From assembly GCA_025345505.1 (NCBI GenBank), contig JANVCC010000047.1, positions 9,896,413 to 9,960,412 of the forward strand: a stretch of 64,000 nt of DNA, in the 5' to 3' direction. A program made the translations under genes and the position numbers. Source of the stretch: Todiramphus chloris collaris (Eukaryota > Chordata > Aves > Coraciiformes > Alcedinidae). The notes beneath the pieces are model-generated. The model was not told the DNA's origin, did no database searches, and saw only the letters and a list, made by a program, of their open reading frames with translations. This document shows, one piece after another, positions 37,081-48,800 of this stretch. Each line of letters begins with the position of its first letter. The stretch's first letter is position 1.

Positions 37081-37392
37081 GGAGCGCGGCGTTCGCGCAG
37101 AATTCACACATGGACAAATCCCAGCACGGGCCCGCGGCTGAAGCATCAGGTGTGCTTTCAGCATCTCCCGACGAAACCTCCGAGGTTTTCCTCTCGCAGG
37201 TCAAGGCCCGGGCCGGGGGGCGGGTGGCGGGTGGCGGCGGGGGCGGTGCCGAGGCACCGTGTGCCAGAGCCACCGCGCGGGAACGGAGCCCCCGGGGCCT
37301 GCGGCGGCTGCTCGGGGAGGAGGGGAGGGGGCGGGGCGGGGCGGGGCGCTGGGCGCTCCGGCAGTGCCAGAGGTGAGTTCGGCTGCGGGGAA
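37081..37392. promoter_or_regulatory. CpG-dense, GC-box-rich block (CpG island)
   Basis: I count about 37 CpG dinucleotides in roughly 310 bp, in a window that is otherwise AT-rich and CpG-poor. It holds G-rich tracts at 37,209-37,246 and 37,313-37,353; the second has tandem GGGGCGGGGC-type Sp1 sites. A consensus splice donor (CCAGAG then GTGAGT) sits at 37,373 on the plus strand. Two readings fit. It may be the GC-rich 5' UTR and internal promoter of the CR1 whose ORF1 remnant starts just downstream in the same orientation, or it may be a host promoter with a first exon ending at 37,372. I favour the first because of the adjacency, but 5' UTRs differ among CR1 subfamilies and I cannot align this one. 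Confidence 0.75.
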
Positions 37393-38125
37393 CTGCTTCC
37401 TCTCCTGGCTTGGGAGGTGAAATCAACGACCTGTGTGAGCGGTGAGGGGTCTGTTCGGCCTGGGGCAGAGCTGGCAGAGGAGCTGGGAAGGGTCAGGAGC
37501 AGCAGGGAGGGCGAGAGGGAGACTCAGCGGTGGGGCCACAGCCCGAGGCCGAGGCAGCAGCTGGAGGCTCCACCGGAAGCAGAGCATCCCCTGCCCTCCC
37601 CTCTTGCCACCGGGCAGAAGGAGGGGACCCAAGAGATGGGGGAGTGGGAACAGGTCCCGGCCTCCCTCCCCTTCCCAGCTGCCCTTACACAGCAGGCCTG
37701 GGGCTCTGGAACTGGAGGGCCAGGCAGCTGAGGGTGTAGGTGAAGGGCCATGCAGGGGCTGCCTGTGCTGAGTCAGCCACCCCACACACTAGGGCTGCTT
37801 GTGCTGAGAAACAAAGGGGGGTCCTTGTCACAGGCGATTCCCTTCCGAGGGGAGCAGAGGCCCCATGTGCTGCCTGGATCCATCCCACAGGGCAGTGCAG
37901 CCTCCCAGGCTCCCAGGTTACAGACATCACCAGGAAACTCCCTGGTCTGGTTCAGCCCTCTGATTATTACCCGCTGCTGTTCATGCAGGTTGGCAGTGAT
38001 GAGGTTGCAGACAGAAGAAGTCCTAAAGCCATTAAAAAGGACTTCAGGGCACTGGGGCAATTGGTGGAAGGATTGGGAGCACAGTATTTTTGGCAATGCA
38101 GTGTGTCACTGCCTGGTGTAAGTGT
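37393..38125 (+). pseudogene. CR1 LINE 5' fragment: ORF1 remnant with esterase-like domain
   Basis: Three adjoining plus-strand frames together follow CR1 ORF1. From about 37,455, a charged part (AELAEELGRVRSSREGERET) resembles the ORF1 N-terminal coiled-coil segment. From about 37,650, in the next frame, RPPSPSQLPLHSRPGALELE resembles the conserved linker. From about 37,815, in the third frame, VLVTGDSLPRGAEAP, LPGLVQPSDYYPLLFMQVGS, AIKKDFRALGQLV and GLGAQ match the ORF1 esterase-like (SGNH/GDSL) domain known from CR1-group LINEs. The putative nucleophile serine of the GDS motif is at 37,839-37,841. The domain breaks off near 38,125 before the C-terminal Asp-His block, and at least two frameshifts interrupt the reading. 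No endonuclease or RT segment follows, so this is a 3'-lacking copy, unlike ordinary CR1 insertions. It is non-functional. Confidence 0.8.
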
Positions 38126-41100
38126 AACAAGCTGTGTGTATACAGGACAGACACAGTGATGAGCTTCATAAGAGCTTCCTTGTAAATTGGAGAAATAATG
38201 AAAGAGGTTTGGTTTTGCTCTTCTCATTCTAAGCTCCAAGTGATTTGTGGTCTCACAGTGTGACCAGTAAAGTACCTGATTGTCCTACACCCTGTGAGAT
38301 AGCAGTAAATGCTAGCAGAAGGAGCTAATTGCATTTCTTTCTTCAGCAATTTGGGGGAATAACAGACTGAGCTCCAAGGCTTTCCTCAGAAAATTAGACA
38401 TAATATTTCCTTCTAAATTTTCCCTGACAATATTAGTCACATCAGGAAAGAAGGGAATGAACAGCCCTTTTTTCTGTTAAAAAGCATTTCTCAGTTTGAT
38501 GTAGTATAACACACTATTGCAGGCTGTCAGAGGCTTCTCTGATTATGTGAAAATTTTTCAATGGTACTTTTTAAAGCATATTATGTAAGCAATCCATATC
38601 ATAAACCTAGGTTTGTTATGACTTTTTGTCCTTTGTGAGTCTTCTTGGATATCATGTGTTTTCAGCACTTAATTACATAATTTGAGTTAATTATATAGTT
38701 TGAATTGAAACTACTTGCATCATGAATTATGGTATGTAGAAGAATTTGACTCTTCAGATTTGTATATGCCAAGTTGGAGTAATTTCAACACTAGCAGGCT
38801 TAATGCTTTACCACACACACTTCTTTTTCTGAATTAATTTGTAAATTAGATGTAGCAACTAGATTTTTTTTCAGCACAGTTTATTTACCTGCAGCTTCCA
38901 GTGGTTAGATGTAGTCACAGCCTTGATTTATCTTTTCCTCGACTATTAAATTGCCATTTTGTATTAGAGTTCTTAAAGTCCTTGATGAAATAACTTAGTT
39001 TAACTTATCAAAGAGAAATTTACTTGATTGTGCATTTATACCTCTCTGAGAGTGGTCGTTAAACTGCAACACGTTGGTTAGCATTAGGTCTTCAAGGCAA
39101 AGAAGGTGTGAGAGGAAACAAGTTAGTAGAAGTCACTGGTGCTGCTATCACTGGGTTTCAGCGATGAGCTCTGTCAAGAGTGTCCTTACCTTTTTTACCA
39201 GTGTTCTTTGATTGATGGCTCTCGAACACAATTATTTTCATGAGTATTTCAAGAAAACTAGCCACTCCTGGTTTAAGTCCTGTCTTCTAACGCTTGAATT
39301 ACGGACATCATAAATAGGAATATATCCTAGTCAGTATAGAGTGAAATGAAACACAGTCCTGTTTACTTTGAAGGACTATTCTGTATGTGCGTACAAGTGT
39401 TAATTTAGCCCTTTCTCACCAGAGAGCTACACAGGAACTGATGCTGTGATTAGCAACCAGAATTTGCCCTTTCCAAACTCCAAGAGTGACAAGATGGTGT
39501 TCCCTCTCCAGTACACATTTGGTGTACTCTGGTCCTGTAGGACTCTGCATTGGGTGCTTTGTTATAATTTGACTTCACACACCTAGGTGTCTATTTCCCA
39601 CTCACTGGAAGAAAACCAAAGTGCCTAATAAGGTTTAATCAAATATGAATTATATTAGCCATGGAAAAGAAGATGGGAATCCCTCCGAGATGTAATTACT
39701 TAGGACATTCTATCCTAAAAAGGATGCTAAAACAATTTTTGCAGGCTCTTAAAGTCAAGTTAATGTCTTTTCTTAAATGCTGATAAGACAAATGCAAACT
39801 GACCTAATAAATGTGTACAGCTGCTGAATATCTTTTGAAAATGAGAATGGAAGACTCCCAAAGATCTGAATAAGCCATGAGATTGGACCTTATGGAAGGA
39901 TCTGAAATGACAGTACTCTTTTTTTTTTTTTTTTTTTTTCTTTCCTTGATAGGTGACTTTTTGCATTCTTTTCTAAGGAAGATTAATTGGTTAATAATAA
40001 ATTTTCTTGTTTAGCTTACAAAGACCTTTTCAAGTTTTTATTATTTCTAAGTGAATGTCAGTTAGTTGCATCATGTTAAGATTTGACTCAACTGGTGATT
40101 GCAAAACCCGGAAATATTTTAAGGAATCAAGCTTTAGTTAAAAAAATAACACCAGAAATGGGACAAACCCTTTACTAGTTTCTGTATGTAAAACTCCATG
40201 AAAGCCTATTTAGAGAAAAGACATGTTTTCATTGGGGGGAAAAAAAATAATCTATGTACGAGTGGCAGGTAATTCTAGCAACAATTTAAAAGAAAAAAGT
40301 GGTTTGGCCCAATTATGATCACAATTTTATTAAGTGATTAATAAATGATTTATTAAGGATTCCTTGAACTGACATGGAGGGACAAGGGATGTAATTTTTT
40401 TCACCCCTCCCCGTAGTCCCTGAGCTCTTCCTAGCAGTCTGCAGGATTTCAGTGTTCCCACCATACCTTTCAGAAGCTGTGATTAATCCCTATCCTGCCC
40501 GACCTCTGACTGATCAGAATTTTCAGATCACTTTCAGATCTGGTTGTCCTGAGAAACCAGAGGTAGAGGTGTGCTAGCTGTCACCAATGCATATCCTTTT
40601 TACAACCTTTCTGCTGGTATATTGGACCCATGCCTTCACATTCACTCTCCATTCATATCAATCCAATTAGTTTTGTTAGTATTATCCACAACCCTGGAAG
40701 ATTCCTGAGCTTTAATTTTTCTAATACATTGTAGGCACTTTTGTATTCACAAAAAAAAACGACAACTACATTTTAAAATTTGTAAGTTTTCTTCTCAGAA
40801 ATCTCCCAAGCTTCTTGTGTTGTTCCTCAGTATTTCAGCAATGTATTACAGTAAACTTTCTACTCTCTTGGCCCAGAAATAGGGTATCATTTCCTTCTAT
40901 GCAAATTTGTCTCTAAATTGTAATTTGATCTAATATTCATATTCTATTTCTCTATTTTATTGTATTCCAGTATGGTGTACCTTTCCATTTTCTCATCCTC
41001 TGTTAATTTACTTTTTTATATTTTTATATGAAATAAACTGGTAAAAGATTTGATAGGAAGAGACACTTAGCATTGACAGCAGAGACAGAATCTTTTGAGT

Positions 41101-41791
41101 AGTGGAAAAAAGCACTAAGTATTTCTTTCACTCATAAATAATATACCAAATACTCTGAGTTCTCTGAGTAATAATACTCCTTCATTGATGTGTTGCATAT
41201 GTCCTTATATGTATTTCTCAAGGGCTAGCTCATTGGTTGATCTTGGCTATATTTATTATAATAGAGATGTCAGCTGATATCAAAGACCTTGATTTAAGGA
41301 TACTTTAAAGAAATCCAGCTTGGCTTTGGTGCAGTCTTCTGAGCATCCATGAATGAAAGCCATCCCTGTTAAACCATATCTCCTGTTTGTGCATTCATAT
41401 TAATATCAAAGATAAGACACAGAAAGATCAAGATATATTTTCTTATATGAGCGCTTTATAATTCAGAGGAAATAGGCAGCCGGTCAGAGGATTGTCTGTG
41501 ATCATGTGCATATGATGGGTTCAAGAAATGACAACCTTCCAGTCACAGAGCAGTAAGAAAACATGCTGTTGTCCCAGATGTTGGACTCTGCATATGCAGT
41601 AGTGATGTAGTTCTTGGTAGCCTGCTCCTGCCAGCCAATTGTGAGGATGAACACTGGCGTGTAATGGTTTCTAAAATGATGACACCCAGGCATAAAAAGG
41701 TGGAGGCATGTGACAGCTCTTGGGGCAGAGGTTCCTCTGGAAGTCAGGACTGTGGCTCCTGTCTCTTATCTGGGACACATCATAATCACAC
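38126..41791. other. AT-rich sequence with a T-run
   Basis: No gene or repeat family recognised. A run of about 20 T lies at 39,919-39,939. Confidence 0.55.
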
Positions 41792-41823
41792 TATATATGT
41801 GTATATATATATATATATATATC
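41792..41823. repeat. TA microsatellite
   Basis: TATATATGTGTATATATATA-type alternating TA repeat, about 32 bp. Confidence 0.9.
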
Positions 41824-42449
41824 TTGTTTTGTTACTCTCTCCTATCAAAAAAATAGATGACTACACTCCATGGGGTGCAAACATGCAAAGAATTCAAATC
41901 TACTAAAGCTGCTACTGAAGCAAAACCAGAATGAAGGAAAAAATGTCCAGGCCTTCTGGCACTTGTCATTTTGGTTTTGTATTTTTTTCATTTTCCAAAG
42001 GGAAAATCTCTGAACAAATAAGTCGGTCCTGTTAAAAATCCTGCTGCTTACTCAGTACAAACAAATGTGGTCGCAATGATCCAAACCTCCCCCAAAACCT
42101 CTAAATGTAAATAGAAGTTAGTTATATTCTTTCTGGTTGAGTGTCATGATAATACAGGATTGATTATTGAAAATTGTCATGAAGATTTTTATGTCAGCTG
42201 GAAGACTTTGGGCAGTTTTCTTAAACTCCCTTTAACAAAACAAATTCTTCCTTGAAAACATATGATTTTATTTTTTTAATTTATTTTTAGGGTTCTGCCC
42301 CCCACCCCACATACTTATAAACCTCAAATTATTTTGCTTTGTGGATATGGAATACAAAATATATGATGAAGAGAAGTCTTAGATGCCAGCAGATCAGTGT
42401 ATCCTGCTGTGAGAGTCCAAGTAGCAGTTCTTCATATTAAGGACTTCCT
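41824..42449. other. AT-rich sequence, no feature seen
   Basis: No recognisable repeat or coding feature, apart from a short C-run at about 42,298-42,310. Confidence 0.55.
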
Positions 42450-42831
42450 ATATTGTTTGAGGAAGAGGAGGCTGAGGGGAGACCTCATCACTCTCTACAG
42501 CTACCTGAAAGGACACTGTAGAGAGGCTGGTGCTGGTCTCTTCTCTCAGGTAATTAGGGACAGAACCAGGGGGAATGGCCTCAAGAAACAAGGTAGGTTT
42601 AGACTAGACACTAGGAAAAAATTCTTCATGGAAAGGGTAGTGAAATATTGGAATGGGCTGCCCAGGGAGATGGTTGAGTTGCCATCTCTGGATGTGTTTA
42701 AACATCGCTTGGATGTGGTGTTGGGGGATGTGGTCTAGGGTTGAACTTGTAGAGTTGGGCTAATGGTTGGACACGATGATCCCAAGGGTCTTTTCCAACC
42801 TGAGTGATTCTGTGTGTGTGATTCTGTATCT
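42450..42831 (+). mobile_element. CR1 LINE, 3' tail with ORF2 C terminus
   Basis: Forward-strand copy in which one frame is still open from about 42,455 to 42,738 and reads as the CR1 ORF2 C terminus: [37 protein letters not shown] and [20 protein letters not shown]. The 3' UTR contains GGTTGGACACGATGATCCCA and ends in GATTCTGTGTGTGTGATTCT. The open frame over about 95 codons shows a relatively young or slowly decayed copy. The 3' end differs from the copies at 5.2, 8.6 and 58.8 kb, so it belongs to another CR1 subfamily. It is 5'-truncated and cannot act alone. Confidence 0.95.
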
Positions 42832-45800
42832 GTTCCTGAAAGAAATTGAGAGATCACCTTGAATTTTTCTTTTTTATGGTGTATGTACAAAAAAAAAGGG
42901 AAATTACATGAAAACCCACAGTGCACATATGATCTAGGACATCTAGCAGTTCCTACTAATTTTAGGGTGCACAGCTCTGGAGACCCTCAGAGGAGTTTGG
43001 AAAAGTACCTGCTGGATTTTGGGAAGAGCATACCTGCACTGGCCTGATTAGGGAGAAGAGATACGAAAGGTAGAGCTCACACAGCAGGTCTGTTTCTGAG
43101 AAAAATGTTCTGTGACTTTTGGGATTTAATCCAAGTAGAAGAGGGTGTCATGTTTTGGAGAGAAGATGTGAATTTTAAAGAATCAGTATAATTTATTAGT
43201 ACTGAAATATTAAAAAAAGGTTTTCTGTGAACTTAATGCATTAATACATGTGGTCATAGGTGGAAAGTGGGTGAGACATCTTAAAAAGCTTGTGATAGGA
43301 GCAATTACCTCTCTGTTTTGGAATCTTGTAAAATCAGAATGTTCCTGAAAATGCTTCCAAGCTCCCCTAATATTATTCTTTATTGAAATTATTTTTTTAA
43401 TGATAGGAAAAGTTTCTGTCAAACCTATGACCGCACTTGACAACAGTCTTTAAGAAAGTAGGCATAGAATGTGTATGCCAGGGCAAGTGCAGAGACTGGT
43501 TGTACTGAGTTGGAGGTTTGCCAGAGGAAGACTCGCATTTCAGCTGTTGTGAAGTGTGTTATCAGGATGTTATCTTAATTGTAAAAATCTCTTAAATATT
43601 TCAGTCATAATCTTAAGAGAGAGCTGAGTGCGTATTTTCCTTTAAGGGCAAATTTAAGTCTGTAAAGTTCAAAACCTCAAATTGATATTTTAATTGGCAG
43701 GAAAAATCCTTGGCAGGACCCAAATGTGAAATTTTTATGCATGTTAACCTTCCCTAGGCCTAGGGAAATTGGTGTTATTTTAAAGCATACGAGTTCATGC
43801 ATTTTTATTAACATGTGCTTAGAATGCCGTTTGACACTTAGCAGCCACCATAGACATACTAAACTTGCTTTAGAAATGTGCTGTCTAGTCATGATCAATG
43901 CCTACACTGCTTGCAGCTTGACACTTGCAAATAAGCTGTTAATTCAGATATGCTTTGTAACTTACTATGCAATGTCTGAATTCGTGCAGACAGCACCACT
44001 GAAAGTGAGTTCTGTGTGGAGAAGAACAGAATCGGAGATGCATCAGATGAGTAAGTACTACACAAGATTGCTCTTGACATAGTCTGTCGTTGGTGCTTCC
44101 AAGTTAACTGGCACATGCTTCAATTCCCCATTCAAGTACTGCCTTGACCACTGCCAAAAAAAAAATAATAATCTGCCTATTACCCACCTTCTGTACCGAA
44201 TAACCCACCTTTACTAGGACACCTAAGATTGCCTCTTTCAGATGTGAATCTCGCTTCTTACATTCTCTCATCTTTTCCACTAACTTTCACAAATGTGGGA
44301 CTGTAAAAAGGATAATACCAAAAGTACATTGAAATAAATTACTCTCTTATTCTGTAAACAATATGACTCAGGATTCTATTCACTTTCAACAACAGTAGGA
44401 GGAGAATAAAAATGTCATTATTCTTGACTGAAAAACAAGCAAATATATACTGAAGTTGTGTATTGCCATTTCAGTAGTACAGCAGTGTTTGTACTACTGC
44501 TGATCCAAATACCTTACCTAGCTGACTGAGATGAGATGAAATGAGAATTTAGTGGAGAAAAAGAAAGTAAAAATTGATTTTAAAAACATTTTTCCTTTCT
44601 GTACTCCTGTGGTTGTATCTCTCCCTTACACACAGCATAGCAAATTTCCTTTTTCCTTCATTTTAGACGACAGGGGGTTAACAATGAGCTAATTCTAAAC
44701 TCAGCCTTAGAAAAGCACTTTTTGGACAATTCCTTTTAAAAACAAAACAAAAAAAAAGACTAGCATGACTGGCAACAGGCAAGCACAAAAGGTACTGGCT
44801 GCTCTTTGAAGGTATTTGTTCAGGTCTTCTGGCCCTGTAACTTGATGCTATGTGTGAGATAGTCTCCTCTCACCACTTCACAAGGAGGGTAGTACAGTTC
44901 TGGAATAGTGGTAGTCCAGAGAGAGAGCAGCTTTTCTGTCCTTGAGGGTTTATAAGACTTAGCCAGACAAAGCCGTGACTGATCTGATTGTGTCAGGGAT
45001 TGTCTGCTTTCTAGTGGAATATTGAACGGCATGACCCCGGAGGAAGAAATAAATTATCTTCTTTTACATCTGTTTTCATACTTAAGCTTAGAGATGTCTG
45101 TTGAAATCCGTCCATAGAACATGGTTAGAAACACAGTATTACTGTGAAATGAAAATGCTTTGTTAAATGAAGAGCAAAAAGAAATAACAAATACTTTCTA
45201 AAGACAAACAATGTCCATTACTTTGCAGCTGTCAATTTGTGACTGCAAACTCTGCCCAGGAAAGGTGCTGAGCTAAGAAATGCTGGCCTCTGTACTGTAT
45301 GTAGCCTGGCAGCTGAGCAGCAAAATGTTGTCAAAATGCTTTTCTGGAGCTAGTGATTATGAATACTTAAGATCTGAAGTGAGAAGAAAAACCAAAAAAA
45401 ATTCACATTGCTGCAGTTACAGCTTATTCATGAGTCTGCAAGTCTGACAACCTGAAAATCTGAGTCAAAATGCCAAAGGCTTTAAAATAAATGAGTCACA
45501 GGCTGGTGTGCACTGTGCTGAAGACATGACTTTGCTTGTAGAAAGAAACTGAGAGTTAAGATGGATGGTTGTAAGGGACAATGTTTGTACTGAATTTCAC
45601 TGGCTCTCTAGACAAATTTTGTCCAACATTTCTACTCTCTTATGACTTAGCTTAACCTGCAAGAGCCTTAAGCCACCACATGTGCAATTTGGAACTCAGG
45701 CCTAGGTGAGATTTATTCTTTAAGAGAACAAATTGAAGTCAGAGTCAAAGGGAGGCGTAGAGAGAGAAATTATTCACTCTGAATTCATCATGAAAGGTTT

Positions 45801-48800
45801 CATGCTTCACAGGACAGGAAAACTTGTCACACTAGGAAAAGGGGTTTACTTCCAGCAGCAAATCAAAATTATGACTCCACTGATGTTTTCTTATCTCCCC
45901 AAGCACTTGCATCAGTATCTTTGGACAGTGAAGAATCAAGAAACCTTCAGTTGAATTTCAAAAGGCAACTTCTTTCTGGCATTCAAGACAACTACTTAGT
46001 AATTTAGGTTAATGCATAAGAAAAGTATTAAGATGTGAACATAGCATTATCTGTGATGAAGTTGTTACAGTGTAAATCCTCACTCCAAATATGGCATTAA
46101 TAATAGATTTTCACATTTAAATAGGGAGTGGAAATAGCATTTCACAAAAGCATCAGACTCAACTGTACTGTAAAGTTTCATGAGCTGCTTTAGACAACAG
46201 AAATTAAAAATAACAGCAAAAAGTTCCTAGATGATGCAAATAAAAGTAACTTCTATTTTTTCTCTTTCCTTCCAAACAATTAAGTATTTATTACCATGGC
46301 AGTGGAAGATGAGCTGAAATACTCAAGGCTGCAAAGGGTGATCATCACAATGTGTTTTACTCTGCTGTTAGCAGAGATCTCTTCCTGTTGTAGGCATTTT
46401 CTATAGAATATAATATTCTTTGGCATGAAGAAAAACGGTTCTAGCTCAATATTACAACAATGGATTTTGAATGCATTTCTACTTTAATTTTCATGGCAAG
46501 TTACCTATGTTTTTTCACGCTTATCTGAACAGATATTTGAGCAGTTGTTGCAATTCGCTTCTTGTTATTCAAACTTATTTTTTTATTGTCAAGACAATCA
46601 GCAATTAATGAAGCGGGAATTGGATCCATTAAAGATCAGAGATGATGTCTTTTTAACAGATTTGAGGATTTAGACATTTAGCTTACTGGCCTTTTTATTG
46701 ATAAACATCTTGCCGTTTCCTAATAATACTAAACAAATGACAAATCACAAATTGCTCATTGCTAAATGTTCCTGAGCACTTCCATTGATCAAGTGCTGAA
46801 ATGCACCCAAGATTTCTATTACCTGCAAATAATATAATATTAAACCCCAGTTCTGAAAGTTAGTTTTGGAAAAAGGAGGGATCATAAAAAGCTTTTTGTT
46901 ATTTTAAAGAGTGGCTTGTACTTGCATATAAATATCTTGGGTCTTTTGGTCTGCATGGTTCCAGATAGTGTAGAAACATGTAATATATGGGAACCTCCTA
47001 TACAGAAGCAGCTTATGATATTAAAGAGCAGTTTTAGCTGAGGAATGAGAAGACAAGTCAGGGTGGGTGGAGGAAAACAGAAGACATCATGTGAAAACAA
47101 ATAGCAATAGTAGATATGAATTTTGCCAGGTAGTCAAGGTAATATGGATATATTTCTGCTTTGGTTTTTCTAAGCAGAAAAATGTGCAATTGCTTCCTGT
47201 AAGAGAAGGAGCTCCACTTATGAAGACATAAGCAATTACTCTCAGCAGTAGAAATCAGTATTGTTTAGCAACGTGACACGTCTCTGAAAATATACTGCTT
47301 TATTTACTTAGCCACTATAAGACAGTAAAGAGAAATCCTGCATTTTATTACTCTCCCTCCTTCTCCAGCCTTGTCTCAGTAGGTAAAATGCTGCAGTAGG
47401 AATGTTCTTGTGTGAATTTTTCAGGACTAGCTGTCCAACAGAAAAGTGCAAGACTGCTTTACCAACAACTTAGGAAGGACAGAGCAAGGTCTCCTCATGT
47501 CAGAGTTGATATGGCACAAGGGCAAAGATTTTGGGCAGAGACATGCCTAGATGATGCGTTTCCAAGAGCCATCCAGGAGCATAAAACTCGTAAAGGCAGC
47601 ATAAAGCCATGTACATTCTCATACACGTGCTGCAGAGAATTTCCTTATTCACAGCTTCTGTGTAAAGGGTTTGTGGTTCTAGTTTGTCTTTTACTTTGTT
47701 TCCTCCTGGACTTTTTTCTAAGAGATGGTTGAGTAGCTTTCTGTTTTGCTTATCAATGTTAGCTTTACAAATCAATGCAAGACTCATTTCCTGTGTCTGA
47801 TGAGGGGTTTGGATGAGGAACAGCAACAGTATTTTTGGGACCAGCGGAAGCAATGCTTGTTCCAAAAAGCCTACTGAACAGGCATGACATCAGACACTGA
47901 TTTAGCAGAACTTGCATTCACATTCTGGTTTGGATTAGAAGGTATGTGACACTGAATTTACCATAGTCATTTTCACAGTGGTGGATGTTATCAGCTGTTC
48001 CTTTCACAAACACATGGATTCTTAAACAACTGTTGAAAGCTGTTGATTTTATTTTTCTGTATCCAGAGAAGAACAGACAAGAAGGTATTTATAGCTCTTA
48101 TGTAGTGGAGAGAAAGAAGGAGAAGAGGCCTTAACAAGCAGATCAATGAACTTCTGACCATGTCAATAAATGGCAAAGGAAGCCTACAAATGATTCTATC
48201 ACCAAGCAGAGAGTACAAAAGGTAGTGCCTCCTTCACATAAAGTTGCACACTTGAATTCAATGTCAGACAGTCTCCTGTACTAGTTATACAATTATATTG
48301 TTCTCCACATATAAAAATAAAACACTTGTTCCTCTGAAATTTATTGCTCCTTATATTCTATAGAGTGCAAATCTGCCATGTAGCATAAACTACCTCATGG
48401 TATTATTCCATTAAAGAGACAAAAATGTTCAAAATCTGATGCATTTGTATATATTGATAGCAAGCTTAATACAAACCTGTCTCTTGTTCCATCAGGTACT
48501 ACTTGTTACCATGACAATTCAGCAACTTAATATCCTCACCAAAATCTACTGCAGGAAATAAATCCATCCCATGGACTAGTTAAAAAGAAAGGCAACTCAT
48601 CATGCTACATATAAAAAGAGGAAGTCACAGTGTAAGACAAGAAGAAGCCTGATGAATCAACAAAACAGCAAGGTGTATTAAAATCACAGGCATACTTTGA
48701 AATGTTGTAAAGAACCTTTTCACACAGATTTAATCTTTAGGCAGTTGCCTTCAAATTCAAACATTGACAAAATTAAAACTTTTTTATAGTAGCAGGTCAG

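Noticed and set aside
37024-37731. A 235-codon plus-strand open frame as an intact host gene
   Set aside because: Only its later part matches CR1 ORF1, and that similarity shifts to another frame near 37,650. The first half is opened by GC-rich low complexity.
41792-41823. TA repeat as a fragile site or origin
   Set aside because: It is a short ordinary microsatellite, with nothing else to support a special role.
47433-47732. Plus-strand open frame after an acceptor-like site
   Set aside because: No clear donor or domain. The hydrophobic end (VLVCLLLCFLLDFF) reflects T-rich DNA.
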